From: Clarkia xantiana subsp. parviflora
Taxonomy: Eukaryota > Streptophyta > Magnoliopsida > Myrtales > Onagraceae
Assembly: GCA_036873135.1 (NCBI GenBank)
Contig: JAPTYO010000003.1
Span: 26,250,001-26,314,000 of the forward strand
Direction of reading: 5' to 3'
Length of the DNA: 64,000 nt
Part shown: positions 48,797-61,504 of the stretch, in pieces
How positions within the stretch are numbered: position 1 is the first letter of the stretch
How the letters are laid out: each line of letters begins with the position of its first letter
Position numbers and translations under genes: made by a program
Notes under the pieces: model-generated
The model's database searches: none
Told to the model about the DNA's origin: nothing
What the model saw: the letters and a program-made list of their open reading frames with translations, nothing else

Positions 48797-48797
<1 letters not shown>
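48673..48797. repeat. Cloverleaf-like cluster of perfect hairpins
   Basis: GCTGTCGGTGCTGTCT (48678) pairs perfectly with AGACAGCACCGACAGC, and CAGTGCAGCAAC pairs with GTTGCTGCACTG. GGGGCTGG and TCACG pair with CCCCAGCC and CGTGA-type sequence further right. An outer ATGGGCTG / CAGCCCAT stem encloses them all. It is GC-rich and lies in otherwise AT-rich sequence. Confidence 0.85.
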
Positions 48798-48828
<31 letters not shown>

Positions 48829-49630
48829 TGCTTGGCCGTGATTTGGGGACCCGGCAAAGTGAACAAAAAAAAAAAAATCAATACGCCGGGTTCCCCCAAC
48901 CCGGCTAGACTTATATATGTAATTAATTGTTCTTTTAGTCTATATTGGTTGTTAATATAGATCTCTTTCGGTTAAAAACTCCCTTTGTTACGTAATTGTC
49001 AGTTTCATTTCACCAAGTCCTTATTTAATTTATTTATTTATTAAGAATTATATGCTTATTATTTAACATGTTCTACATAAATCCTTCCTTATTTAGCCAC
49101 GTACACCATGCTCCCGTAAATGAAGTTGAATTGCTTTTGCTCGTTCTGTATTTCAACTGTTCACTAAGATGTCTATGTGAGGGTACTCTCTACTTTCATT
49201 TTATTTCCTAGAAAACAAAACCAGACGTTAGTTTCCATTTATTGTTTGATTTGTTTTTTCTATGAGTGGAGGTTTCTTTAGATACACGCATGCCAATTGC
49301 CAACAAGATCAATATATCAACGCAAAAAATGTACTCAAATTGGAGAATCATCAATTCTCATATAACTAACAAAATTCATCGACTTTGCCCAAAAAAAAAA
49401 ATCATCAACAGCCGGAATCAAAAACTGCTCGCCGGAAGCCAAAATTCTTCGGCAGCCGGAAGCACAAAAAAGGAAAACTATGGCAATGCTCGTTATCTAG
49501 AGCATGCAAAGACTCTCAAGTCTATTTATTCAGGTAAAAAAATATCACTCCATCAGCAGTTCCTCAAGGAGCAAGAATCAAGATCGGTAATTTTTACTGG
49601 TAAGCTACGGCCGACAACAAGAGTCGGGAA

Positions 49631-51360
<1,730 letters not shown>

Positions 51361-51391
51361 TGTCGACGGTTGCGGAGCTCTCTGTACTCTG

Positions 51392-51452
51392 TAGGGTTTT
51401 CTTCTTTCCTTTGTTTTCTGGTAGAGAGGAAATGATTGAACAGTGTGGCCCA
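51392..51452 (-). promoter_or_regulatory. CYTC: Telo-box and site II element upstream of the cytochrome c gene
   Basis: On the coding strand AAACCCTA lies at 51399-51392 and TGGGCC at 51452-51447, within 95 bases of the start codon. Site II elements are established regulators of plant cytochrome c promoters, and telo-boxes often accompany them. Whether they lie before or within the 5' UTR is not resolved. Confidence 0.6.
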
Positions 51453-51599
51453 GAAAAGAAGAGACGATGCGCCGCCTTTGATTGAGTATCGCACACCTCT
51501 TTCCACGTGGCACTTTCTCAGTAGCGCGTGCACCTCCAGCCAGTTGTCTCGTGCTCGTTCAACGCCTCACGAGTCTTTCGGGCAGCTGGAGAAATATAG

Positions 51600-53558
51600 T
51601 CCTTTTTTCAGTTAAAATAAAATAAAAAGTATGTTATAATATTATTAAAAAAAAAATTGACGAAATAATAATATTAAATTAAGTTTTGCATAGGAATTTA
51701 TTTTTAAATTAGTTATTAATTATATAAAAAAATATGCACAGTATTTTTTATTAGTTTTATATAATATGTTATTATAAACTCTTGAGCTTTATTTTCACTA
51801 CAAAGAAATAAGTTTATAAATTATTTGCCTGATGTAATATTATAGTAAAAAAAAATTAAACAAATATATGTACATATATTAAAAATTATTTAATGAAGTG
51901 GATTCTTTTAGTGCGTTTTAATTTTAAAATTATTTATTGTGACACGTAATACAACGGTACGTATTTTAGATTATAAACTTGAGAATTAAGTGTAAACATT
52001 GTAATTGATAGTTTCGTTATGTATCATTATATAATTTAACTAAACAGAATTATATTTCATTAAATTGCATATGAAACATGTTAAGAAAGGAGTTGTTATG
52101 GCTGCATTCAAAAGTTTGAGGGTCAAAAGTAGGGGTGAGCGGTTCCGGGTACCCTGTGATTTTGGGTGTTCCCGGAACCTACCCTGTGTATATCGATTCC
52201 AAAATTTTACTACCCAGAACCAACCCTGTAACATGTGGAACCGGAACCGGAACCTACCTGAATGAAAACAACCGGTTCCGGGTACCCGTTTGGAACCGAT
52301 TTTGCCGTACTATTGGTGGCCGCTGCTTTTTTTTTTTTTTTTTTGTTAAAAATGGCCGATGCAAGGCAACTTTGGGCCTATAATAAAAAAAATATACATG
52401 ACCTATATTACTTTGGGTTTAGGCCTATATTAAAAATGGCCGATGCAACACGGCTGCATGATTATATATATATATATATAATATCGGTTCCGGTTCCGGT
52501 TCTCATTAACTCATCCCGGAACCGACTGTACATGGTATTAAAACTAATTACCCGAACCCTACCCTATTTTAAAAAATGTCTTCCCGGAATCTACCAGATG
52601 CTCTGGTTCCGGTTCCGATTCCGGTTCCAATCGGGTTTTGCTAAAACTAGTCAAAAGGCCTTGGCCTAATTTCTCAAGGGCCACAATAATTACTTTAGTA
52701 TATTGATTTTTAAATTTTTTTGGTAAGAAGTATATTGAATACTAAAAAAGAAAAAAAAAAATTAATTAAAAATGAAAATAGATGATTAGGACCACTGCCG
52801 CCCAAATCCGACCAACGGCCCACCTGGGTACTTTGTCTATCTTCACTGGCCCACTCAATCTTATTTTCGTAGACTTTTTCTCTGGGATCTGACTGAATGC
52901 TGTAATATATTTCCATCTAGACAAATATTTTTCTTTAAAATATTCTATTAAATAGTTTTTCTTTTCAAGAATAACTAATATTTGGATTTTTTTTTCGATG
53001 AAACTTACTAAACAATTAGTATATACACTAACACGTTAATTTAGTCCATTCAACAGTCTAGTATAATTAAGAGATTAATCTGTGCAATCATATTCTACTT
53101 GCATTCTCTTATGTTTAACACGATAATAGGAATCTAATATGATCTACTATTTTAATCAGATCACCACAATGTAACTTTCCGAACTTTAGAATTCGGAACT
53201 AAACCAAACGAAAAATAGTTTAACTAATAATAATGATTCATATATATATATATATATATATATTGATGCAAAGTTGCAAACTAACGTAATGTAAAGGATT
53301 TGGAGTCAACTCTACTCTTTGGGAGAGTCAACCCTTATTCACCAAATACAACATTGTCCTCACTATATATAGATATCATATACCGAGACAAGGTCTTCCC
53401 CTATAACACTACTTTTAAGTTTTAACAAGGAAAACGTACATAAATTATACCATAGGGATTAGATATAATAACTCTAATTAACACCGTAAAAACAACACCG
53501 CGAATTTATTTAAAAAAATCTTCGATCGATCGATAATTTATCGTGCCCGAATAAAAAT
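51600..53558. other. Intergenic region with one CCGGTTCC-rich element
   Basis: 52130-52640 holds a TE relic that starts TAGGGGTGAGCGGTTCCGGG and ends among GGTTCCGGTTCCGATTCC, with AAAATGGCCGATGCAACRCGG repeated twice inside (52349, 52432). The start is typical of hAT-like MITEs with a GGTTCCGG interior. The rest is AT-rich with microsatellites at 52464 and 53238. No gene seen. Confidence 0.45.
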
Positions 53559-54116
53559 TCAGTCCCAAATAGAGCCATTGTAATAATTCACTTGTTCATC
53601 CAACTCCATATGACTATAACCTTCATGGTACTGATGATCAGAAAATACTATTGGCGCTCGAGTCTCCTCAAAAAACGAACCCGAACCACCAAACAACTCA
53701 ACCATCCACATCTTCGGCGAGTCCATCGGAGCTTCATTAATCGCCTGAATTTGACTCGGGCTAAGCCCAACAGTCACCGGAACCCTAGCCGCCTCAACTT
53801 CCGACCCACCACCACCACTCTGCCGCCATTTGAACATCAATGCAGCACCCTCCTGAGCCGCCGCCTGGATATCTCCGGCCCTGGAGCTCGCCGGAGCCGG
53901 GAAACTTCCGGCGAGGTCTGGGAAGTTGAGCTGAGCTCCACCGCCGCGGAAATGCAGCGCCGCCACGTCGTAGGCAGCAGCGGCCATTTCTGCCGATTCG
54001 TAGCTTCCGAGCCATATTCGGGTCTTTTTCCCGGGTTCGCGGATCTCGGAAACCCATCTTCCCCATTTTCTCATGCGAACGCCTCTGTAAGTAGTGGAAG
54101 GAGCTTCGAGGTCCAT
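53559..54116 (-). CDS. AP2/ERF transcription factor, DREB-type, 185 aa (copy 1)
   Basis: Intronless. The AP2 domain starts at residue 10 ([20 protein letters not shown]) and runs through [20 protein letters not shown] and [17 protein letters not shown]. Val14 and Glu19 (AtERF numbering) place it in the DREB rather than the ERF subfamily. After an alanine-rich helix ([12 protein letters not shown]), a distinctive segment [20 protein letters not shown] and PKMWM follows. The acidic/aromatic C-terminus (SIWD) may be an activation region. It should bind DRE/GCC-type promoter elements in the nucleus. A TATA-like ATATATATAT run lies about 110 bases upstream. It has a paralogue at 62383-62940. The exact ERF number is not assigned. 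Confidence 0.93.
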   Translation of the reverse strand: MDLEAPSTTYRGVRMRKWGRWVSEIREPGKKTRIWLGSYESAEMAAAAYDVAALHFRGGGAQLNFPDLAGSFPAPASSRAGDIQAAAQEGAALMFKWRQSGGGGSEVEAARVPVTVGLSPSQIQAINEAPMDSPKMWMVELFGGSGSFFEETRAPIVFSDHQYHEGYSHMELDEQVNYYNGSIWD

Positions 54117-54199
54117 TAATCGCGGTGGCTGATAAATTTGATGATGAAGTATAGGGTTTATTTTGGTGTTGTGTTATGGAAGTGAAGGGAGTTTTTTTT

Positions 54200-57100
54200 G
54201 GTAGAATAAGTGTAGAGAGTGATGGTATATATATATATATGTGAAGTATATATATATATTATATAAGTGATAGACTCTATTATTGTAATGAGAGAGTTTC
54301 CAAGTAGTTACGTAAGTGGATAGATGCTGTCATGGACAGGTGTATACGTGTCATTTGTGTGTGGGATTTTTTTTTTTTTTGTGTAATGTTTTTTTTACAG
54401 TGTGAACATTCCATGCAAAGAGTCATGCTCATGCACGTACGTATATGGAGGTGCGTAAAGTAGAGTTAATTGTAATTAATAGAATGGTTAATTGATTAAT
54501 TGTCATTTTGGTTAAAATACACTTGAATGCAAATCCAATTGAATTTAGGGTTTAGGGCTTAGAGTGCATGATTGAATGACTGCAAATTTAAATGTATTTT
54601 GCATTTGGCAACAACTGCAATTTAGCCGAACCCTAAAATTAGTGTTTTGAAAACCGATCCGGGTTGGAGGTGAACCGGTCACGCTGGTTTTCTGATTTTA
54701 GTATAAGATCAGAATGTACAGTGAACCTGGTTGGACGAATGAAATCGAGTTGATTGAATAAACTGATTCTGATTCAAATGATATTAAAAGAAAAGGACCG
54801 ATCCGAAGCTTAAGGTTTAGAAAAGAAGATTCAGTTGGACTGTTGAAACTGATGAAACCAGCTCATATTGAGGTTTCACCAGCTCATATTGAGGTCCGGT
54901 CCGGTTTTTATAACATTGCTAAAACTAATTGCTGTTAGTTCTTGGTTTTCTCTATCTTTTTTTTTTTCCTATTAAGTAATACTCTTCGTTATAGTTGTTT
55001 TTATTATAATTAAAAATAAAATGTAAAGTATACTTTATTTGAATGATGGTTATTTATAGTCAATACTTTTGAGCCTTTTCAAGAACCTTTTGCATTGAAT
55101 GAGATGAATATTCTCTTTGAAGGACGAGCTTATATGAATGTATCCTATAAAAAAAAAATGGCCATTAAATGTATCCTATAATTAATATAATATATTGCAT
55201 GCAATATATATATACATAGGGATAGGGTCACTTTCTTGGCATTTTTTTTTTCCATATATATGCAACAAAAATGACAATAAAGTGACCTATATATATATTG
55301 CATTCAAAATATTATATTATATTATATATATAAAAGTTGAAAGGTTTAATCAATCGTGTTAATTATGTGTGAAGTTGTACGATGTTCTCTGAATCCGACA
55401 AGCCATAAAGGACTCATATCGTCCTTTGATTGGTTAGGAACCATACATGGTATCTACACAAACCCCCAAGAAAGAGTTCAACTCTTTTCTAAAGAAACTA
55501 TAATAGGTTTGTATTTTCTGAAAATTTATTTAATTAGAAAATTTATTATTTCTTAAGTAAACTCTTTTAGTTCTCAAATCTAATTTAAATGATAAAAAAA
55601 CGTACATGAACATGTACTAGTAAAAATATTTATATTAGTAAACAAGGAAAAACGTGTTAGATTGGCCTTTATGTTTGCACTAAAATTGCTATTAACTCGA
55701 TTTCATTTTTTAGTGTATTATACCTATGTTATGTATGTTTAAAAATATGTATTATTGTACTTTTTTCATTAAAACATATGGAATCTGTTAAATATTTTAT
55801 TAAATACAAAAAAAAAAGTCATTGTTTATATTTAAAATGAATCTAAAATTTAATCTAAAACTGATATAACATGATTAGCATGACTTCAAACTTGTTTTCA
55901 ACTACAACTACAAATTCAATATTTTTATTGTTGTCAAAGTCGGTCATTAAAGTTTTGAATTCATGACCAAGATGGGTCCTTAAGTGAATTAGAGTCTAGA
56001 CCTAGTCAACCTATGTTTAACATTTATTTTTTAACCATGTAAACTAAACCATTTTGTATATAATTCCACACGTAAAACTTTTTTTTTTTTAATATGGTTT
56101 ACTTTTAATTTGTGGTATGAATAAATTTGAGTACACGTGATTTAATGTAATACGTGTCAAGAATAAGATTCGTGTTTTAACTAACTGTCTTATAAAGTTG
56201 AACTTTATTAGTCAAAGCGTTAGATATGTTCTTATTTATATTTTAACATCATGTTTAGAATAAGACTCTCGCATTGACCAACTGTCTCATATACTTGAAT
56301 TTGTGTGTGAATGCGTTGGAACATTTTTATATATTTTAAAAACACCAAAATTGGAGATACAAATTAACACCATTTTAATCCGTTTAAATAATTTGTTAGT
56401 ACAGTTAATTAAAGACCCGACATAAAACGTGTCGGAACCCAGGTTTTATCTTCAGAGATACATGGAGTCAACATTCGGAATGGCGCATTAATTAGTTAAC
56501 CATTAGTCAAATGCAAAATAGATACAATGGTAGTTAAGAACAGCTGGATCAAGCTATTATTGAAAGTAGCTTCTCATATTAATGGCTAGAAATTACCCAT
56601 GTATTCATCATTACCAAAAGGGATGTGTCACTTCACATGATGTGGAAAAGAAAGGCTCCGAATAATCCCTGACCTACACTCCATGTCCAATTTAGTCCTC
56701 ATTCTTGGATTTAGGCCAAGCGAGCCCCCTACGTTCTAGACGGTTTTAGCAGTTTATGTGACAAGGTTTGTATAAAATTAAATTGCGGAATGAGGTAGTA
56801 ATATAAATGGTAAATTTTTTTATTTTTTTTTTCCGTTTAGATGAGTGATCACAAATATAGAAAGCAAAGTGTATGTCCCAGATTCGAAACATTTTAGGGG
56901 TGTCACCTTATGGTGACCTATTTAAAAAAGATTAGGTCCCGTCTGGCCCACACACCATGTCAGACATATAAGGATGCGAGTTGAACTGGACACATGCCGG
57001 CCTCTTGACTATACTAGGCTGCTGGTGGGGCTACGTTAATGAGGCTAGTATTGCTCGCTAAGTTTGGTTGGGAAAAAATTCAGACCGTGAAGTAGAAGAG

Positions 57101-57300
57101 ATTCAAACAATATGTAGTGGGATGTGCATATGGTCGCCCATTCACTTCTACTGGGCAAAAAAAAAAGTAGTATGAATGAAAGACAATATTAATTCAGTGA
57201 ATTAAAAAAAGTGTATGTACGCATGAATGTATTTATAGGAAATTTTAGACTGTTCTCATAGTTGGAGACTGTTTTACATATTTAATGATGCCTTGGGAAC
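54200..57300. other. Intergenic, no gene seen
   Basis: A CCGGTTCGG-type repeat relic with a 30-bp tandem unit (GAAACCAGCTCATATTGAGG, about 54855-54895) lies at 54640-54905. The rest is AT-rich with microsatellites, and 56850-57060 is a slightly GC-richer degraded element. Confidence 0.4.
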
Positions 57301-57308
57301 CATTTTAG

Positions 57309-57753
57309 TAGGGATGGGCATTTGACCTGTCCGGTCTGGATCGGTTCTGGTCCGGACCGGAACTGGTTTAAGCAGTTCGGTCCGGCCCGGACCGGATTAG
57401 ATGTTGACCAATAATTTATCAACAAAATCTGGACCGTTTCTAGACCGATTCGGAACCGGTTCTGGACTGTTTTATAAAAAGCAGACCAGTCCAGTCCAGA
57501 ACCGGTCCGACCCATTTGTATTTATAGATTTACACTAAAAATTAAAAAAAAAAAAACAAGTCTAAAACCAGCCCGGGTAAAAAAAACGGTCCAAACCAAT
57601 CCGGTCCATTTTACAACCGGTTCCATCAGAAGTATATAAACGGTTCTTAACTCGATTTTCACTTACAAAACCTGGTTTGTTTGGAACCGGTCCAGTCTGG
57701 ACCGGTTCCAAACAGTCCGGTCCGAACGGACCGGTTTTTTTTGCCCATCCCTA
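57309..57753. mobile_element. hAT-type MITE with 12-bp TIR and perfect 8-bp target duplication
   Basis: TAGGGATGGGCA at 57309 is mirrored by TGCCCATCCCTA ending at 57753. Both sides carry CATTTTAG (57301-57308 and 57754-57761). TIR sequence and 8-bp duplication are hallmarks of hAT elements. The 445-bp interior is packed with GGTCCGGACCGG palindromes and encodes nothing. The intact duplication suggests a fairly recent insertion. Confidence 0.92.
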
Positions 57754-58488
57754 CATTTTAGATGCTTTTTCAGCTTAATAGATTCACCAATAATATTATT
57801 TACAACAATAATTATAATGCAGTGATAATAATATGTATATTTGTTTTGACTTTATAAATGAATCTAAAATATTTTAATTTGTATTTTATTCATTATGAGT
57901 TGATTTAATGTGCATGTAAATTATTTCGGACATCCATAATAATGGAAAACAAAAAAGTTGTATAATATGGCATAATGATTGTATATTTCATTTATTAAGT
58001 TGAAATTTTGAATCTTTGATATTTAATAAATTGGAAAATACTTATAACAATACTTTTTTTTTTGGTTAAATAACAATACTTTACCACTTATGAGATATGT
58101 GTAACAGGAATTTAAATTATTCTAACATAGACAATGTTATAATAAATAAATAAATAAAAATACACCGGCACCGGCTATCTGGGGACAGACACTGTTCACA
58201 GTCAGTCACATACTCCAAGTAAGTACAGTTTCCGCGTTTACACTGCCGCCCAATCGCCGCCAGCTGACTGTACGGTTTAACGTGACTTTTGCTACCTCCA
58301 CGTGGACTGGACCTGACTTGTCTTATTTTATAAAGCGTTGATCAATCAATTCTACACTTGATAATCCAAAATACCTTAAGACCAAAATTTATTTAGGTAA
58401 TAAAATAAAATAGTTATTGAGAAAAGGTAGTAAATATAATTGTATAGTAGGTATTGAAAAAAAAAAAACACACACCATATTTTATAGG

Positions 58489-59010
58489 GTTAAAATCTAT
58501 TAACTCTCTGAAGTTTTACAAATGTTGAAATTTGGTATCTGACGTTAAAACTGAGTGTCTCGGGTTTTATTTTTGTTGAAATTTGGTGTCTCAGTGTGAT
58601 TACTTCAAAGAAGCTAATTCCGACGAAACAGACTGTGAAAGTCGACCCTCACATGCACACTCCCTTCTCGTCACCTTATCGGGACCATCACCTAAGAAGC
58701 TGGCTACATCCGCGCAAGTAAATCCCGTTTCGTTGTTGCTGGCCGAAATTGCTCAACACCACTTTGTTGGACTTGGAAACCTTTTTCTTTTGGATGTTCA
58801 AGATTTGGGGAAATTTGGTGACTTTGTGAAAAGTAAAGAGTGTTGAATTATGAATGAGTGTGTGTTGATGAAAATGATTGAAGGGAATGGATAATACACG
58901 CAGAGACACCAAATTTTAACAAAAAAGAAATTTAGACCTGTCCATTTTAATATTTCATACTTCAGACAGAATTGGATAAACTTTAAACAGTTTATAGGTT
59001 TTAACCCTAT
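58489..59010 (+). mobile_element. MITE family A, copy 3 (best preserved)
   Basis: Left ATAGGGTTAAAATCTATTAA and right TTTATAGGTTTTAACCCTAT are terminal inverted repeats. The internal core CACCTAAGAAGCTGGCTACA is shared with the other two copies. GTTGAAATTTGGTRTCT near the left pairs loosely with GACACCAAATTTTAAC on the right. Confidence 0.85.
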
Positions 59011-59310
59011 TTTATTTTTTATATATAAATGTATGGAGTTTTCTCATCGTTAAAAGACATCATTCACTTTGAAAGACACTTATTAACAACTTCATTTGTT
59101 GAAAAAAAAAAACACACACACAATTTTCCCTTTAACCATACCAGTTCTTTACATTGACTACACTCCATCGGTTTGCACCTTACATAAAAACCAAATTGCC
59201 GACAAAAGAATATTTAACTTTGCATTTCTTTCATTTCCCCATACATATGACCACACCCTTCTATTCCCAGTACGAGTTCCATTGTACCAGTTTGATTGTC
59301 TACATTTTAA

Positions 59311-59715
59311 CTCTTTGACTTATTAATGTTTCTGATTTCTTATTTCCAACCAATGTGGTACACAAATATAAGATATTACAATCTACCCCCTTAATGCGCG
59401 CGATGACCTCGTCGCGGCCCAAACCAGAATCGTTTGTCCACAGTAGGTGATCGGAACTACGGGGTTCAATAGCCCTTGGTCCGCAAGCCCGATCACGGTC
59501 CCGGGTCGGCTCTAATACCATTTATCACTCCCAAAGCTCAAGCGACTGTCCCCACTAAGCTAAACATAGCCTGACTAAACCCGTTGTCCTCACTTGGGCA
59601 CAAAAAAAAGAGGAATTCTTTGTTGGAATTGAGTAGTACCTCTCTGCATATTAATGTTTCAGATTTCGAATTTCCAACTGATAAGGTACACAAATATTGG
59701 GTATTACAACTTATA
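59311..59715 (-). mobile_element. TRIM-like LTR retroelement remnant
   Basis: On the minus strand a 60-70 bp block (TTGTAATACCCAATATTTGT, GGTACCTT-like, GAAACATTAAT) near 59712-59650 recurs at 59388-59325. Just after the first lies TGGTATTAGAGCC (59520-59508), one base from the initiator-tRNA-Met primer-binding site TGGTATCAGAGCC. Just before the second lies a purine tract TTAAGGGGGTAG (59394-59383). PBS, about 115 bp of interior, PPT and repeat, with no coding region, is TRIM architecture. The LTRs diverge after about 70 bases. Confidence 0.65.
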
Positions 59716-59740
59716 AAGTAATTTTTGAGATTTTTGAATG

Positions 59741-60515
59741 GGTTAAGAACACAATAGGGGCCTGAATGTTTGCGCATGTTGCCAAAAGGGGTCTGAATTG
59801 AAAAAACGTATTATTAAGGGCCTGAATTTTGAGTTTTGTGTATAAGTGAGGTCTCCGTCTATTTTTTCTGTTAAAAGTGACGGAAAGTGGTCACATGCTT
59901 GGCATGTGACCGAAAATAATTTGAAACCCGAAAATGCCCTTTGACCAAAGTGTGTCCCTCACATATTTGACCTAAAAAGAAGAAAATACCCTTTAAGCCA
60001 CCACAGCTCCGGCGACCACCACCACCCGGCTCCGGCGACCACCACCCATCTCCGGCGACCACCACCCCAGCTCCGACGACCACCACCCCCTCCGGCGACC
60101 CAAAAAAGCTCCGATCGGAGCTCCGATCGGAGCTTTTTTGGGTCGCCGGAGGGGGGTTTTGGTCCCCGGAGCTGGGGTGGTGGTCGCTGGAGCTGGGGTG
60201 GTGGTCGCCGGAGCTGGAGTGGTGGTCGCCGGAGCTGGGGAGGTGGTCGGTGGCGGTGGCCTTAAGGGCATAATTAGTGTGCAGGGGTATGTTAGACATT
60301 TCACATTTCATTAATTAAACTGATAAATTGTATAATAATTGCAAAAGGGTAATTCTGTCATTTCACGTGGTTCCGTTACATTTAACAGCAAATTTGGACG
60401 GAAACTCGATTATCAACAAAACTCAAAATTCAGGCCCTTAATAATAAGTTTTTTTCAATTCAGACCCTTTTTAGCAACATGGGCAAACATCCAGGCCCCT
60501 ATTGTGTTCTTAACC
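59741..60515. mobile_element. 775-bp foldback element with GC-rich palindromic centre
   Basis: The left GGTTAAGAACACAATAGGGG is the exact reverse complement of the right end 60496-60515, and pairing continues for about 100 bp with few changes (AGGGCCTGAATTTTGAGTTT). The interior contains CTCCGGCGACCACCACC repeats and their complements. At the centre is a perfect palindrome on AAAAAAGCTCCGATCGGAGC near 60120. It shares the GGTTAAGAAC terminus with families A-C. Open frames (for example TTTPAPATTTPAP) are repeat artefacts. Confidence 0.9.
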
Positions 60516-60680
60516 ATTTTTAATCCTATATCTTACGATATCAACCTTCTTATAATTATTATCTAGAATCTATTCGTTTGAGTCTAAACGTGTAACCTAA
60601 CTATCCAAAACATATTTTCTTACACCTTTGTTCTTTTCCTTACATAATAATTTTAAGAGATATGATTAGTTTAAGGGTTA
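60516..60680. other. Short spacer
   Basis: AT-rich spacer between two foldback elements, no feature seen. Confidence 0.4.
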
Positions 60681-61504
60681 AGGGTCCTTTTGGTACCACA
60701 TGTTTGCAAAAATTACACTGTTCATATCATTAGTATTTTTTTGTACCGAATTGGTACCATATGTTTCCAAACCTTACTGTTTTGGTACTTCTGTTACCAT
60801 TCCGTCAAAAACGGCCGTTAAATGGCATGTGCCATGCACGTGAGCAGCCCAAAACTTTCAATTTTGTTACAATTTAGTCCATCTAATGTATCCTTAACTT
60901 TTATTTTGTTCAATTTAGTCCTAAAATATCAAAACCAAACCATTTTCCCAAATTGACCTAGCCGGACCTAGCCATGGGCTAGGTCCGACCCTGGGTCGGG
61001 GTCACCGGACCCAGACGACCCTGACCCAGGGTCGGACCTAGCCCTAGGCTAGGTCCGGCTAGGTCTAGCCCCAATTGAGTTAAATTGGGACCTAGCCCCA
61101 ATTGAGTTAAATTGGGGCTAGGTCCCAATTGACCTAGCCGGACCTAGCCTAGGGCTAGGTCCGACTCTGTGTCAGGGTTGGGTCCGGTGACCCCGACTCA
61201 GGGTCGGACCTAGCCCATGGCTAGGTCCGGCTAGATCAATTTGAGAAAATATTTTTGTTTTGAAATTTTAGGACTAAATTGAACAAAATAAAAGTTAGGG
61301 ATGTATTAGATAGACTAAATTGTAACAAAATTGAAAGTTTTGGGCTGCTTACGTGCATGACACATGCCATTTAACGGCCGTTTTTGACGGAATGGTAACG
61401 GAAGTACCAAAACAGTAAGGTTTGGAAACATATGGTACCAATTCGGTACAAAAAAATACTAATGGTATAAACAGTGTAATTTTTGCAAACATGTGGTACC
61501 AAAA
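60681..61504. mobile_element. 824-bp near-perfect foldback (family D) with nested CCTAGCC palindromes
   Basis: Two arms of about 410 bp pair almost end to end: TTTTGGTACCACATGTTTGC on the left and GCAAACATGTGGTACCAAAA on the right. The outer parts carry AAAACGGCCGTTAAATGGCA and GTCCTAAAAT-type blocks shared with 8539-9060. The inner 200 bp contains repeated GACCTAGCCGGACCTAGCC, GGGCTAGGTCCGACCCTG and a twice-repeated ATTGAGTTAAATTGGG unit. No protein is encoded. Confidence 0.92.

Larger units (their letters stand above)
47808..48970. mobile_element. Composite foldback element (family E) with CCGGGTTG hairpins
   Basis: Left arm 47808-47915 and right arm about 48870-48970 are inverted copies: AACAATTAATTACATATATA and AGTCTAGCCGGGTTGGGGGA on the left are complementary to TTCCCCCAACCCGGCTAGAC and TATATATGTAATTAATTGTT on the right. 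Inside, the motif recurs in variants (GGTCGGGTTGCCCCAACCC, GGCCGGATCCCCACAACCC, ATTTGGGGACCCGGC), mixed with long poly-A/T runs, a hAT-like MITE remnant and a multi-hairpin island. No protein is encoded. Confidence 0.8.

Noticed and set aside
53592..54119. 175-residue plus-strand frame opposite ERF copy 1
   Set aside because: Antisense shadow of a GC-rich AP2 coding sequence with no recognisable domain.
59871..60311. Open frames of 146 and 103 residues with TTPAP or SSGDHH repeats
   Set aside because: They follow the CCGGCGACCACC minisatellite of a foldback and have no domain, and the element is palindromic so both strands look open.
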